DNA of 64,000 nucleotides, taken from Rhabdornis inornatus (taxonomy: Eukaryota > Chordata > Aves > Passeriformes > Rhabdornithidae). The notes below the pieces were generated by a model. It ran no database searches, was not told where the DNA came from, and saw nothing but the letters and a program-made list of their open reading frames with translations. The stretch is taken from the NCBI GenBank assembly GCA_013397075.1, contig VWZS01003954.1:248001-312000 (forward strand). The letters run 5' to 3'. A program made the position numbers and the translations under genes. Shown here in pieces: positions 49,118 through 62,100 of this stretch. Within the stretch, counting starts at the first letter, position 1, and the number at the start of each line of letters is the position of its first letter.

Positions 49118-51329
49118 GTCTTGTCTGTTAGGTTGGTTTCAAGACTCCTTATTACCACGATGTCCATGCCAAAGTGCTGGCTGATGGGAGGTGCTTACTT
49201 GTTGGAGCAGACCTCTCATTAGAGGTAGAAATAAGCCAAGACACAGACTCTCATTCAACAACATGAAAAGAGTCCTGGCTAATTCTTCCTTACAGCTCTG
49301 CCATCCTGACTCTGAGTACAGCAAGCTCCTACTGTAGGGTCCAGCTGCAGACTCTGACTGCTGGCTATTTCCTGCTGGACTATGACTGCAAGTATTGGTT
49401 TGCAGACTGAACACAGCTTTCACCCAGCTCAGCTGTGACTGCAGGCTCTGACTCCATCAGACCCAGACTGACCTCACAGCACATCTTTTACTGCAGCAGC
49501 TCTCTTCCTTGTTTTATCTATCTCTGTATCTCTTTAGATTGTTCCTTCTTCCTCAGGGCTCCTCTACCTCCTCAAGGTCCTCTTCCTCCAAGATCTCCTA
49601 ACCAGCCAACCCACCCCTTTTATCACACTTATCTTTATTAGTCACAGCTGCAACCCATTAAGGGCAAGGCTGTTCCTCTTCTTTGGTAATTAGTACAATT
49701 GCGACTTACCAGGGACAAGGTCTCCTGTAATCTCTTCCTCTACACCTACACTTACTGATGCTACTGAGATCTCTTGTTTCTCTTCTTAAAAGAGTGTGTG
49801 CCCAGGCTGCAGTAAGCCAAACTGTCCTGTCATGGGACCTTCCTTTTTCCCTCCTCTTTTTCCCTTCTAGGACCTCTTTGCTTGCACCAGATTTTATTTT
49901 GTCACATTTTATTTTGAGATCTTAAAATACTCTGGAAAGGATCTATTTCTCAGATGATGCTTGTATAGCAGGTAGAACTGGATGCCTCTATTCTGAGCAT
50001 CTACTCTTAGAAGAGACAGTGCTGTTGCTAAACGCCACCCTGCTGGGCATAGTGCTGAAACCAAACATCTTTGCTAATTAAATGTAGATCTTCAACTTTT
50101 TTGCTTTTCCTCTTTTGCCAAAAAATTAAAAAAATTTAACCTGGTCTTTTTGTAAAGGCATGTGACTCAGCTGTGCTAAATTATGGTCAGGTTTGTGCCT
50201 CCTAGTCATGTTATATCAGGAATCACAGGGACAAACTTTTTTCGAGGCTTAGAGGTTATAGGAGCACTCATGGAGTATAGCATGAGCAATGAAAGTAAAG
50301 CCATGTTAAAAAGCTCCCTCATGTTATTACTTGGCAGTTCATTAAGATATACCTTGTTTACCTGCTGCAGCCTGCACACCAGAATTAGCTCTCTGCAGGA
50401 ATCTGAAGGCATTTAGTGTGCAGAAGCTGTGAATTGCAATGAAAAACAAAACACTTCTGTTTCATGATTTTGTGAAAAGCAAGGTAATTAAACAGTGACT
50501 GAGAGCCTGCTCACCCGTTCCATATTTTTCCCCAGGCAGATAAAAGTGTGGAACAGAAAAGCAGAAAAACAGATCTGATGATCTTTACTTATTGACAGAC
50601 TGGGAAACACTGTACATTTCCTCTTCAGCTCTTTCGGCTTTCTGTAAAACCTTGTAATTTCCTTTCACTTGTTAACCACTGTTGAAGCAGGCCAGAACTC
50701 ATTTGCATTCTTGTGTTGCTCAGTCATGTCAGGTAAGAACACTTTTAATTTTTAATTAAAATCTCAATTTTCAAGTACATTTCACATTTAATACATGGTG
50801 AGAAACTCTGACCTACTACATTGTTTTGCTAAGCCGCATGGGTTCAGTTGTCTTCTTAATCACCTCTAAAGCAAAAACTCACAACTTCATTCCTGAAAAT
50901 TGACTGGACAATGAATATGTGAATGGCTGATTTGCCATATGCACCAGAAGTTCCTCAATTGAAGGAAGCATCAAGCGTGTGAGAACAGGAAAACATCCTG
51001 TATTTAAAGATTTAAAAGCCCACGGTCACAGTGAGAAATGGTACACAGCAAATTGTTGTGTAGCATACAATAAATTGTTGGTTAATGCATTCACATGTTA
51101 TTTGTTTTACTCGTTCTGGCTTTTTAGGCCTTTATGAGCCTATCACAATAGGCACACATGAGACCCATTAGTGACTTTGTCACTGGTCTCTGGTCTCAAG
51201 ATCTAGGAAAGCATTATTCACCTTATTATACCAAGGGCCATGAAGTGTCAGTGCCAAGATCTCCAGCTGGTATAACCAGTCCACTGAAGCAGAGAACCCT
51301 ACAGAGCTACAAGAATTTACATTTGCACA
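49118..51329. other. Non-coding DNA, possible unassigned repeat at 49.14-49.76 kb
   Basis: The part at 49140-49760 differs in texture from its surroundings: pyrimidine-rich, with a diverged internal duplication (ACAGCTGCAACCCATTAAGG, then ACAATTGCGACTTACCAGGG about 60 bases on). I suspect an ERV LTR or other lineage-specific repeat but cannot fix its ends. The rest is ordinary AT-rich DNA. Confidence 0.35.
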
Positions 51330-51445
51330 TCCAGGGAGTAAACAACTCACCTGAGGTTGCACAGAAATTCTGTGACCCAGCTGGGAACTGAATTCGCGTC
51401 TGAATCTCTGGCTCAGGATTGGCCTCCTCACCTGCCTGCAGTGCC
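51330..51445 (+). mobile_element. MIR-like SINE remnant (tail portion)
   Basis: The sequence AAACAACTCACCTGAGGTTG, CACAGAAATTCTGTGACCC, AGCTGGGAACTGAATTCGCG, TCTGAATCTCTGGCTCAGG tracks the MIR tail: 'AAGTGACTTGCCCAAGGTCA', 'CACAGGAAGTCTGTGGCAG', 'AGCTGGGAATTGAACCCAG', 'GTCTCCTGAGTCCCAG'. The match holds in order over about 90 bases. It is plus-oriented, old and non-coding, and complements the core-only copy at 39.4 kb. Confidence 0.68.
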
Positions 51446-54184
51446 TGCAAATACTATTAAATATTTATTTTGCCCATTCACAAGCCATCACACTCTCAGT
51501 AAGGATGGTTGGCTGCACATGCCAGCTCCAGCTGACCCTTCAGGTGCAGGCACAATGAATGAGAATGTTTCCTGCTCAACAACCATTCTTCCATCCTTTT
51601 TGACTGTTGTAGTTGACTGCTCCCCCAGACAAGGCTTTTCAACATTTTCACTGAATCAAAAAAAAGCAGTTCTGGACTGTTTGCAACATTTAATTCACCT
51701 CGAATCATTTGGTTTCACTTTGGGACTTCATAAAAATAACCCAAGGGCCAGATTCACAAGAGGAATGAGGTAATCCAGAGAAGCTGGTATTAAAGCTGTT
51801 CCTTCCTCCCATGCCCTAGATCCCTGTCCAGGCTGGACATTCACATCATATGTGGGAAACCTTGGGTCCAATTCCCTTTTCGTCTGGTCATCAGCAGGAA
51901 TTTTAACCTCAGGTTGACCCACTCAGAAAATACCACAAGTGCTAAGCTGCAATGTGTGATAAGGCAGGGGTCTCATGGCTCTTCTGTTTTGCCTGGACCA
52001 CTTAACAATGAAAACTTAAATACTTACTGGATAAAAAAAATAATATACATCTCTCTAAGTTGATGATTAGGTCATTTGACGAGGGAAACTTCAGATTTTT
52101 GGTTGCTGCTTCAGTGGATGTTTATGAATATGAGTGGAAGCATTTCAACAAGAGAGAATAAATGACCCACATTACCCACATTACCCACTGCCAGCCCCCA
52201 GTGCCAAGGAGCTCTCCTGGGAAGCAGTGCCTTTAGTTACCTTTCTGACCTGGTGTTTGTCCTATCTACTGGGAAATACAGTTTGGAGTGAGAGCGGCAA
52301 AAAGGACCACTGCCTCATCTCTGAAATTTATGCTCTAGGAATTCAAATCAGAATTCACAAATAAATTTTTGGGACCGTCTAACTATTCAGCAACAAAAGC
52401 CATCATCCACCTCCACCTATACCACTGCTTGTAAAGTAGAAGGCTGACAGAAATGTCCACCAGAATGTAACACTCTGAGCTAGCTCTTGCCCAGTGTCCA
52501 GCCAGGAACAAACCCAAGAAAACATCACCCAGACTTGCAAAATATGGGTGACTGGGAAGGTAACTGTCAAATATTGAAGGCTATACTTTCCATTTCACCC
52601 TCCTCACCTGCCCTTCTCTGACAGGGGACTCAGAAAAATGAGGTTTCTAGATCATAATCTGCAGAGAATTCCTTATAAACCCTTGGATAGGTTTCAGTTT
52701 TTAACATTTTACTGAACCAACTGTTATTCTTCTGAACAAAGAAGTAAAAAAAATCAAATGCTTTCAACTAGGTCATGCTAGTATTATCATGAGTGAGTGT
52801 GAGTGGTATCATTTCACACATACTGCATCTCTCAATTAAGGAAAATGCCAGACTTCTGTTAGCAAGACAGCTGGTGGTACTCAGTGACTAAATATAGTAC
52901 TGTCATCACCTAGGAGCACAGCCAGGACATTTTAATGGTTGGGACAACTGATATTTCAGTTTAGCCAAAACAATTTTTAATCATGCACTATTATTTTAAA
53001 TAACCAGTGGACAAAATCAGTGAATTAATGTATTTGTAATATATTTTAACAATTTTACTTATTAGGTCAATTTTTAACCAATATTCAGCTGATATTAAAA
53101 GAAGTTCCACATATTGTGTATACTTAAGATAGGGAAAACCAGCTAAGTAAATACAGCTGGCATTCAACTGATTCTCTGATTGTCAGTACATTAGATAGAC
53201 TAAACTCCCTTAGACAGTCTTTTTATTTTGTGTACAGTCCCTTGATCAGTGGGGCTTGGATCCTCTAGAGAGTGATTATTAGGGATGATTCCATTGCAAA
53301 GGAGAGGCAAAGCCCAAATAAATATCTGTAGATCATCTTAAATGAAGCCTGATCCAGTTTACCCTGTATTTGATGAAAACAATTTAATCTGCAATTACAG
53401 CTGGAATAGATCCTAAATTATGTCAGTTCCCAGAAAATTTACTTTCCTGAAAAAAACCTTCCAGGCTGAGGGAGAAAGTCTTCTGGGTTCTCACCTCTCC
53501 ATCAATATCCCAGACATTTTGCATTTTTGTATTAGCATTCTTTGTGTGTAATGTGGAACAAGCCAAAAGAAGACACACAATTAGGTATTGCTAAGGGTGA
53601 ATGGAAACAGCTTTCTGCACATCATGCTCTTGTAACTTTAAGGTCCATAAGCCTGAGCCTGCCAGGTTTACAAACAAGAGCTGTGCTCATGTGTAGCTGA
53701 GGCACAGAAATGAAGTGTCTGTTTCTTTCCTGTTTCCAAAAAATACTGAGTTGAGGTCTGGTTTAGCTGAGTGACTGAGTAGGTATTTCAAAATGTTTAT
53801 TAACAGTTTTATTGCTTTATTTCTGCTGCCAGCCCTAAACAATAGGGGCCAGGAACACCAGCTTTGTTTGTACTTATTTAATACTTATATTACTGCCTGT
53901 GGACATAAATGCAGAGGTATCCTCTGCAGCCATGGATTAGATGATGACTCGTTGGTCCTGCTACATGTTGAATGTGAGCTGGAAAATGAATTGTAGACAG
54001 CTATCTCAAAATGAAGATAGTCTGGAGCAGGTTTTCCTGTGTGAAAACCTCACTGATTACATCTGTGCTACCAGCAATGTTGCCTGGAACAGTTTTCTTC
54101 AGCATCTATCCTCTTTTAGTACCTTCCTTAGCCAGAGCAATGAAGAGTGTTTTAAATTTGGTTTGATTTTTTTTTTTGTGACAA
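51446..54184. other. Non-coding DNA
   Basis: No exon or assignable repeat. A 2.5-copy tandem of the unit CCCACATTAC lies at 52164-52188. A possible trace of MIR sequence at 53688-53722 is too short to call. Confidence 0.5.
52164..52188 (+). repeat. Tandem repeat of CCCACATTAC
   Basis: About two and a half copies of a 10-base unit. Confidence 0.75.
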
Positions 54185-54779
54185 TGTCCTAGTTTTGGCT
54201 GAGAAAAAATTAATTTTCTTCTTAGTAGCTGGTAGAGTGCTTTGTTTTGATTCAGAATGAGAATAATACTGATACCACAGTGATGTTTAGGTTGTTGCTA
54301 AGTAATGCTCACCTCAGGTCAAGGACTTTACAGTTTCCCATGCTCTGCTGGGGAGGAACTGCACAAGAAGCTGGGAAAGCATGGCCAGGACAGATGATCT
54401 GACCTGGCCAAAGGGGTATTCCATGCCATAGACTGGCATTTCCAGTTTATAAACTGAGGAGAGCTGTCTGGAGGGGGCCAGTCACTACTTGGTGACGTGC
54501 CAACCTCAGTTGTGACACTACCAGGTAGTGAGTAACTGGATTGTGCATCACATGTTTTTCTTGGGGTTTAGCTCTCTCCACCTTTTATTACAATTATTAT
54601 TATTTCCATTATTAGTATTATATTATTTTACTTTGTTTCAATTACTAAACTGTTCCTATTTCAACACTTGTGTGTTTTTTTTCCTCCTATGATTTTCCTC
54701 CCTATTCCACCAGGGGTGAGGGAGGGCTGATCAAGTGGCTGCATTGAACTGAGTTGCCATCTGGGGTCAAACCATGACA
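54185..54779 (+). mobile_element. Solo ERVL LTR
   Basis: The element begins TGTCCTAGTTTTGGCTGAGA and ends AAACCATGACA, the terminal TG...CA form of the widespread avian ERVL LTRs. Internal landmarks fit: TTTTCTTCTTAGTAGCTGGT, GTTGTTGCTAAGTAATGCTC, GGACTTTACAGTTTCCCATG, CTGGCCAAAGGGGTATTCCA, and a TATA-like TTTATAAACTG near 54446. The flanking pentamers GACAA (54180-54184) and GATAA (54780-54784) differ at one base and look like an aged 5-bp target duplication, as ERVL makes. No internal retroviral genes are present, so this is a solo LTR left by LTR-LTR recombination. Its 3' third has been altered by ATT-rich low-complexity sequence at 54590-54640. Confidence 0.93.
54590..54640 (+). repeat. 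ATT-rich microsatellite-like patch inside the LTR
   Basis: Imperfect ATT/TTA reiterations at the position where the LTR normally has a T- and G-rich stretch before its AAACTGT block. This looks like local expansion after insertion. Confidence 0.65.
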
Positions 54780-54784
54780 GATAA

Positions 54785-55365
54785 AAGAAAATGGGATTGG
54801 AGCTAGAGAGAGAAAAAAAAAACAAAAAACTTTAATGCGCTTATTTGTAAGGGCAAGCTTTTTATCCACGCAGTCAAGTCAATATGGGCAGCAGCAGTGC
54901 AAATTTCTGTCTTGGTCTCTTGGCCAAGTTTTCCTTCAGTTTCCATGCAGCCTTCACCCTCACAGGGCTGTTTTGCACTGGACCCACGCCTGGGTGAAGA
55001 CTCACTCTGGCAGGACCACCAACAGGCATGCCAGAGCTGATGTCTTGTTACAGTCACTCCTTCCTTCAGATGTTAACTAAAAGCTGGTGCATATTTGGCC
55101 ACAGACCACAGCAAACAGAGGTGTGTGCATGCTTTGTTCTGTCACTGCCTCTCCCTATGTTTGCATCCAGCCAAGAGGGGTCAGCTGAACAGGGAATAAA
55201 CTCAGATTTTCCTGAAAGTGACAAGAACTTCTGCTGGTAGCACTGAGCATATCTCTCCTTCCTTGGGCCCTAAGGAAAACCACAGCTGTATCAAGCATTG
55301 TAAGGGAAACAGTTCTCATTGATCTCTACTCAGAGTTTTTCTCTGACCTGACACATTACAAGGCT
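54785..55365. other. Short non-coding spacer between the ERVL LTR and CR1
   Basis: About 580 bases with an A-rich run at 54808-54832 and no recognisable exon or repeat. Overlapping ORFs of 70-85 residues look random. Confidence 0.5.
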
Positions 55366-55653
55366 GTGGAGTGATAGGGCAAGAGGGAAGAGCTTTCAGC
55401 TGAAAGATGGAAGGTTTAGGTTAGACACTTGGAAAAAATTATTTACTCAGAGGGTAGTGAGGCACTGGAACAGGCTGCCCAGAGAAGTTGTGGATGCCCC
55501 ATCCCTAGAAATGTTCAAGACTAGGCTGGATGGGGCTTCAAGCAAGCCAATCTAGTGGAAGGTGTCCCTGCCCATGGCAGGGGGTTAGCAACTAGATGAT
55601 CCTTAAGGTCTGTTCAAACCCAAACCATTCTATTATTCTATAATTATATGATC
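55366..55653 (+). mobile_element. CR1 LINE 3'-end fragment
   Basis: The plus strand shows the CR1 3' region in order: GAGTGATAGGGCAAGAGGGA, TTAGACACTTGGAAAAAATT, GGCACTGGAACAGGCTGCCC, AGAGAAGTTGTGGATGCCCC, GGTGTCCCTGCCCATGGCAG, and a tail of ATTCTATTATTCTATAATTA. The tail is the decayed 8-10 bp repeat that ends CR1 elements. It is 5'-truncated and non-coding. Confidence 0.95.
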
Positions 55654-58310
55654 ACTGGAAAACTAATAATAATCTGGAAGAAATTGTGTTTTCTGCCATC
55701 CCAGTGCTGTTGTGCTGGTATGAGAGGAGTGCTGAACTGTACATGCAGCTTATGACACCTGGGAAGCACACCAAAGAGACAACCAAAGACCTTGTCTTTT
55801 TCTTCTTTCCTCTCTTGCCAGCTGAAGAAGGTCCTGGAAGATTTAATATCAGTGGCAAGCAAGTTTTGATTTTGGATTATTCTCTTGCTTGAAAAGAAGA
55901 CATCTATAGATAGGCAGACATCTATAACAAGGACAATTAACGTATCCTTCTATAGAAAAGCATCTTTCCCCCATCATTCATTCTCTGTTCATGGACAGTT
56001 ATTTTTCAAAAAATGTATTATTACTTTAATAGCTCCGTGTTTGTAGCAAAACCAGTACTGTCAGTGAATGATGTAATAACTATGATCATAACCAATAAGT
56101 ATCCTTTGAGAGATGTTGCTAGCCTTATTATTTTATTTTTAACCTTAGTTTACTTTTAACCTGATAACTTTACAGCTTTAGTCAGCAAATTATGATAGCC
56201 TTTCTCTTTTAATAGAAATGCTTTCATTTCGTCTATGCTAAATTTGTTGTTTTGAAAAACTTTTTTTGAGCACTACAGGAAGGCATAATTGGGAAGCATT
56301 AATTTGTGCTTGAAAAGTATATTTAAATTTTTTTTCTTTGAAATGAACACACATTGTGACCTAGTTTTTATAAATAGAGAAAGAAATAAATGCCAGATCT
56401 GAAAAAGTAGATTTATCTAGATAGTATTCTACCTTTTTAATTATTTTTCAAATGTAAGAGGTGATTTCACCTATTTGCATATTGCTAGAGGGTAAGGGAA
56501 GAAAAAAGCATTCATCCAGAGTTGAGTTCAGAGAGTCTGCTTTGCCAAAAATGAAGCCAAACATATTAATATACAGGCTTTCTCAAAGTCTCAGAAGCAT
56601 CAGGAATCCATTTGAAAGAAGAGGAGCTGGTCTGGTTTCTCAGTCTGGCAAGTACCAGTGGAAAAATCCATCATCTACCAACAAATACAGGCTTACACAG
56701 TCATCCTACAGCCATGAAGGGTCTGCAGAGCAGTTCCACTCCCAGGAGCTGAACCCCTGCTAGTGCCTGAGGCCATGTTGGCTCTGCTAGGGAGAAAGGC
56801 AGACACAGGAATGCAGAGGTGAAATATCCTGCAAAGATGATTTTTCTATATAATATTAAATTTGCTTAGTATAAAATTTTACAAGCATATCTGGACCACC
56901 CAAACGTTGTAGTGATTAATCCAGAGGTCTACCCTGTTCTTTATGTGATTACTTTTAAATGTTCATTCATTGTGATATACTTTAGATTGTTAAACATAGC
57001 CACATGGAGCATGTTTGTAAAGTACATGTGTTGTCTAAAATGTACCTGCAATTTAAAGGTTCTCTTGTTACCGCACAGCTCCAGACATAAACTCCTTTTT
57101 TCTTTCAAGAATTCAACAGTTAGATGAAGAAACCTCTCCAAAGCTGAAAAGAAAGAATGATTAATTAAAGAATCTGAGACTTAACTGCAGACTTGTGCTT
57201 AGTTTACCAGACCGTAAAACTCTTACTATAGTGGGTACACAAACAGGCATATGTTTGCGACTGATTTTTTGGCAGATAATTGTATAACTCTTATAGCAAT
57301 GGCCTTTTCTGAATACCAGAGAAAGCACTCCATCAAATTTACATAATTTATCTCACAGGGAGGGGGAAAAGCTTTGGTGAATTTTCCAAGAAAAATTCCA
57401 AGGCTTACGTGAATATGTTCACCTAGCAGCTACAGTGACCTGCATCAATATATAAACCCACATGTAAGACAGCTATGAGTCGTAAAAGTAACAACTCTGA
57501 GCTATTAAGACGTCTAAGTATGTCTTTACATAAAAGCCTTAAAGGGCTGCACAGGGAGTCATTATAGTGTATTATGTCAGGACCTTACTTACTCAACATG
57601 TAGAAGTTGACACTGACACTATCAGCTGTGATGTAAAATGCTTGGAGACTCGTTTCACAGGACAAATGTTTCCAAAGAGTTCAGCACCCACCAGTTCCCA
57701 TGTAGGCAGCTAAATGAGGTGATGAAACTTTAAATGCTCTCAGGTTTTGTGGGAGCTGAAGTCTTGAAAAATCCAGCTTTCCCTGGGATGGCTGCACCAT
57801 CTGCTTTGAACTCCTGGAGGGGTGATGAGAGGGACCAAGTCAAGTGTTTCCTGTGAAGTCAAGTGTGTCCTGGTGTCCTGTGAAGGTGGCTGCTGAGAGA
57901 GGGTCTCCTGAACCCCCATGGAATGTCTAAAGCATCCTGAACAAACATCTCTGCTTAATCTGTAACGTCCATGCCATAGCTCAGAGTTAAGGAGATTAAT
58001 TAAAAAAGAAAATAAACTAAGGATTGTCTGCTCTGTAAATGTCCTCTCTCAGATCATAAGATAACACTATATTAACTGTGTGAACATATTATCTGACACA
58101 GCAGACTATTATTCTGAATTTTCTTATTCAAACATCATATGTCAGTGCACATGAAAGCCAGCATAATTCACGGAATGCCTTTATACCCTAGTAATTTTAT
58201 TTTAAAAAGATGCAAACAAAATAACGTGTTAGATTACATTCTGAAACTGTTGTTCAGATGTTTTATGCTATTGCTTCAGCAATAAAAGGAACATTAAAGT
58301 CCTGAGGCCA
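55654..58310. other. Non-coding DNA
   Basis: AT-rich and without recognisable exon or repeat. A small imperfect duplication based on GTCAAGTGTNTCCTG lies at 57839-57884. Confidence 0.5.
57839..57884 (+). repeat. Imperfect short tandem duplication
   Basis: GTCAAGTGTTTCCTGTGAA is followed directly by GTCAAGTGTGTCCTGG and a further GTGTCCTGTGAA. This is a slippage-type duplication. Confidence 0.65.
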
Positions 58311-59160
58311 GACTGAGTCTAGCTGTTTTGGGCACCTCTGTCAGGCTGGAGTGGAGCCGAGGCACCTGGTTGCTGGGAGCCGGGCACAAGGCCTGTCCCA
58401 CACTGCTGCTGGCTGGCCCCTCACTCTGGACCTGCCAGTCCCTTTAGGGGCACAAATATCCCTGCTGCTGCAGGAGATTGGCTTTGTTCATGATGCTAGA
58501 GGGGGAGGCCACAGAAGGAAAAGCCATCAAAGGCTATCAGACACAAAGACAGCAGCAATTACATCACAAGATGGGGCAGGAACAGGGGAAGCATGGGCTT
58601 GCCCTCTTCTCCAAATCCTCCTCAGGCATCAGCTGATGGCCACTGCCTTACTGCTGCAGGCAGGACAGCAGGTTGGGCAGGCCAGCTGCCTCTCCATGAG
58701 TGAACCGTCTGGTTTCTCACACCATGCCCCAGGTAGGTGGGTGGAGAGGGTCCCTAAATATCACCTAACTCCCTGGAGAGGCCAGTCTGCCAGGCCTGCC
58801 TGAAGCCACTTCTCACTTCTTGCCTTTTTGGTGGCATGGTACTTCCATGCTCTGCAGTGCAGTGGGCTTTCCAAAGACAAGGGTGTGACTTTGCACTTCC
58901 ATCTCCACCTGACCCTCCCAGAGGTCAGCAGAGTCTCCTGGTCAGATGTTTCAGAGTTAGTTAAGTTTGTATTCCCTCCTGGTCAAGTACTTCACCTATT
59001 CACTTGTTTTCTCATCATAAGCCATGGTGATGACAGTTCCTCCCCCACTGTGCACAGGTAGCTACCTACTGTCTAGAATAAACTGAATGTTAAGTCCCAA
59101 GTGCACAAAATAAAAATAAAAATTAAAGTTAAAAAAAAAAATATATATATATATATGTAG
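58311..59160 (+). other. GC-richer block ending in poly(A)-like tail; unassigned
   Basis: The block is richer in GC than its surroundings and includes a 150-residue plus-strand ORF (58351-58803) with no recognisable domain. It is followed by AATAAA at 59077-59082 and an A-rich tract (59107-59142) merging into an AT dinucleotide run. The order of GC-rich body, poly(A) signal and A-rich tail is what a retrocopied transcript would leave. No target duplication or parent gene was recognised, so an ordinary GC fluctuation beside a microsatellite is equally possible. Confidence 0.3.
59130..59157 (+). repeat. Poly(A) and AT dinucleotide microsatellite
   Basis: A run of A merges into about eight AT units. 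Confidence 0.85.
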
Positions 59161-62100
59161 TCTTGACTTGATTGCATAAGCTACAAAGGAAGCATCACTA
59201 TGTCTTGCTTTCCTGTTGCCTGCATCCAGGTAGTTGTGTGCACAGCATGGGAATGTTAAATTGCTCTTTGGATCTGTTGTGAAACAAAGTCCCAGTGACG
59301 TCCTTAATTTTGGGACTTTTTAGTATCTGCAGTTTGTACTTTGCAACCTCAGTGGTCTTTATCTGTAATTACAGAGGCATTTTTAGTAGAATGATACTCT
59401 GATTGATTTGAGTAAGAGATGTGTGATCTGATGCATCTTTCTCCTGTCTAATAGGAGATAAAGATGAGGTAGTTTTTCAGTGTGGTACATTAGGATAACA
59501 GTCCATTCCAAAATTTTTCTATATTCCATGCAAAAAGCTGTGGAAAGGTTTAAACCCCTGCAATTTAACTGTAAGTTACACAGAGAGAAATAGATTTTCT
59601 GTAGGCAAAATGAGGAGAAACACAGGAATGATCATTAGGAAGAAGAATCATCAAAAAAGACCAAGTATTTTATTCCTTCTCAGGCTCTTTCATCTTAACT
59701 GACATTCTGAAAAATGGCCAACCTTAAGACTATGATTTATTACCTTAAAAGTTTTAAGACTTGCCTTTTTTAAAAACTTCCATGAGATTCTGCTTTGCAT
59801 CCTTTGAGAATTAATAAGCACAAGGTTGCAGTTGCAGACAGAGACACATTTTTCATGCTTTCCTCCCTCCCAGTGACTTGTTTTCCATGTTCAGCCTCTG
59901 CAGAATGAAAGGAAAAAAAATTGCAACCAGCAATGTCAGTTCATGTTATTGTTCTCTATAAAGAAATGCCTTAGCCAGCGTTTATATGAAGCTTTGTAGA
60001 ATGTAATAAAAAACCCAATTGAATCTCTTATGACTTCCTTACTTTACTTGGTTATTTTGCCAAGTTCAGACAAAAGGCTGAGATTCATCTAACTTATGCT
60101 GAAGTATATGAAACTTAAATTTCTCACTAAGCTGTTTGCCTAAGTTGCCCCCACAGTCCCATCTCCCCATAGATGGAGATAAACAGTCCAGATAGGGTTT
60201 TGTCCCTTTCTGGGACTGCTGGGCTGACTTGCATTGTGGAGGGGCCCTCTCTGTTTGGGTGCAAAGGACCATCCAGCTGACCAGCCTAGCTGGTGCCTAC
60301 ATCTTGGATGGCTAAAGTCTGGTCTGATTCATTCTCCTGTTAGTTCGGCTTTCCATTTAGGAAAGCTCAGGGGGCAGAGTACCAGAAAAGACTGAAATGT
60401 TGGTCACAAAAGCATCCCCTCCCTTACAAATTTTCAAGGACATGATCATTATGGTATTTCCTATCCCTGACATGATTTTTCCTGGTCCTGTTTATTTACA
60501 TAGAAATGTATTTCTCAGGTACATATGCATACATAACATACATACATACATACTATACATATATATTTAGGTCTCATCAAGTACTAAAAATAAAAAACAA
60601 CAGAGGAAAGGATTTTGACTTAAAAATCATGAAAGAATTCAGCTGGTCACTAGTCTGTGATGCACTAGGTCTGTCTCTGTAAAAATGTGTTGAAATTAAT
60701 TTCCCGGTATGAATAAATCCCCAAAGTCTCATGAATTTTAGTATGAATGTTTCTGAATGTCTTAAAATTCATATGGGAAATGAATTAATCATTCTTCCTT
60801 ATTTTCTTGTTGACAAAGTCTTCCTTCTTATTCAATCAAAGTGAGGGCTATATATTGGGTTGCTTGCTGTGCTCAGTGAATGCTGAGTAGCACCCATCAG
60901 CTGAGAGTTTGTCACGGAAAATATTTGCTGGAACCTTCAATATTCAGAATGCATTAGAATGAAATCAGAATTTATTTGCAAGTGATTCAGTGACTGTAGA
61001 AATGTCTGCATTTATGAGTGGTTTAACAGTCTCCACACACATTCAAGGTTTATACTGAGCACATCTGTCATTTAATTACAAAAAGGAAATATGAATTCAC
61101 TACATAGGTTTGAGCAAGCCATGTGGATTTTGGTAAGGTAGTAGCAGACATGACAACCCTCTACACATTGTTTAAGCATGTAACTTATCTGAGGAATGTG
61201 GAAAAACTCTGACATCATTATTACTACTTATAATATGACCAGACTCTGCAGTCCTTATAAATGCATGCCCTGTATTAAAGCTCAAGAAAATTTCATTTAT
61301 GTTTTTGTTGGTATGGGGTAGGGTTAAGTACAGAAAAAGAGACTCATATGTGTACTTTTGTGTTCATGCATATTAATGAATATATGCATATTTATACTTG
61401 TTCTATTTATTATATTTCAGTACAGTGCAGTATGTGTATTATTTTATGATTATACATTTTCTCTGACTGTACAGCATTTTTCTTCTCTGCTTGAGAGTGC
61501 GCTGGATGACACATTTTCTTCAAGAGAAATCTGGTGTTCACGTAGTCTGAAAGTATCTTGAGGAGATTTTGTCCTACCTACGTTGTAATCTAAAATCAAA
61601 AGTCTTTCACAAATAAGCTAGGTAGGAAGCAGTGAAAGAAATGTCTTCATTCTCTTCCTCTCTTTTTTAAGACTTGCTCACCGTTTGGAAATTGTGAAGT
61701 ATTATGACTACAATACGTTACATGATACTTTCAATTATTTTTCTGCAGTTTCTACAATGATATTATTGATATTGACATTATTGATAAATGTGTATAAACC
61801 AAATCTTGATCTAATAATGCAGGACTCTCTTATCTGGTGATCCAATTCCTCCTGACTACCCCTTCTTTATGCATGAATGCCAGCGTGTGCAAGTGCCTTC
61901 CGTATGTGCTCCAACATTTATAGGTCAGGGCTGACCTTTGGATAGTCTGGGAAGGCACCTGGTATCTGACAACACGATCAGGGCTCAGAGCACAATTGAG
62001 CTGCTGTGAAACTAGCATTAGTTCTGCAGTTATACTGTAATTACATGGCTGGTTTGTGATGGAAATTACTGGTTACACTGCAGGGTCCTGCAGCCACTTG

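Noticed and set aside
53688..53722. Possible MIR trace (GCTGAGGCACAGAAATG)
   Set aside because: Too short; the flanking MIR blocks are absent.
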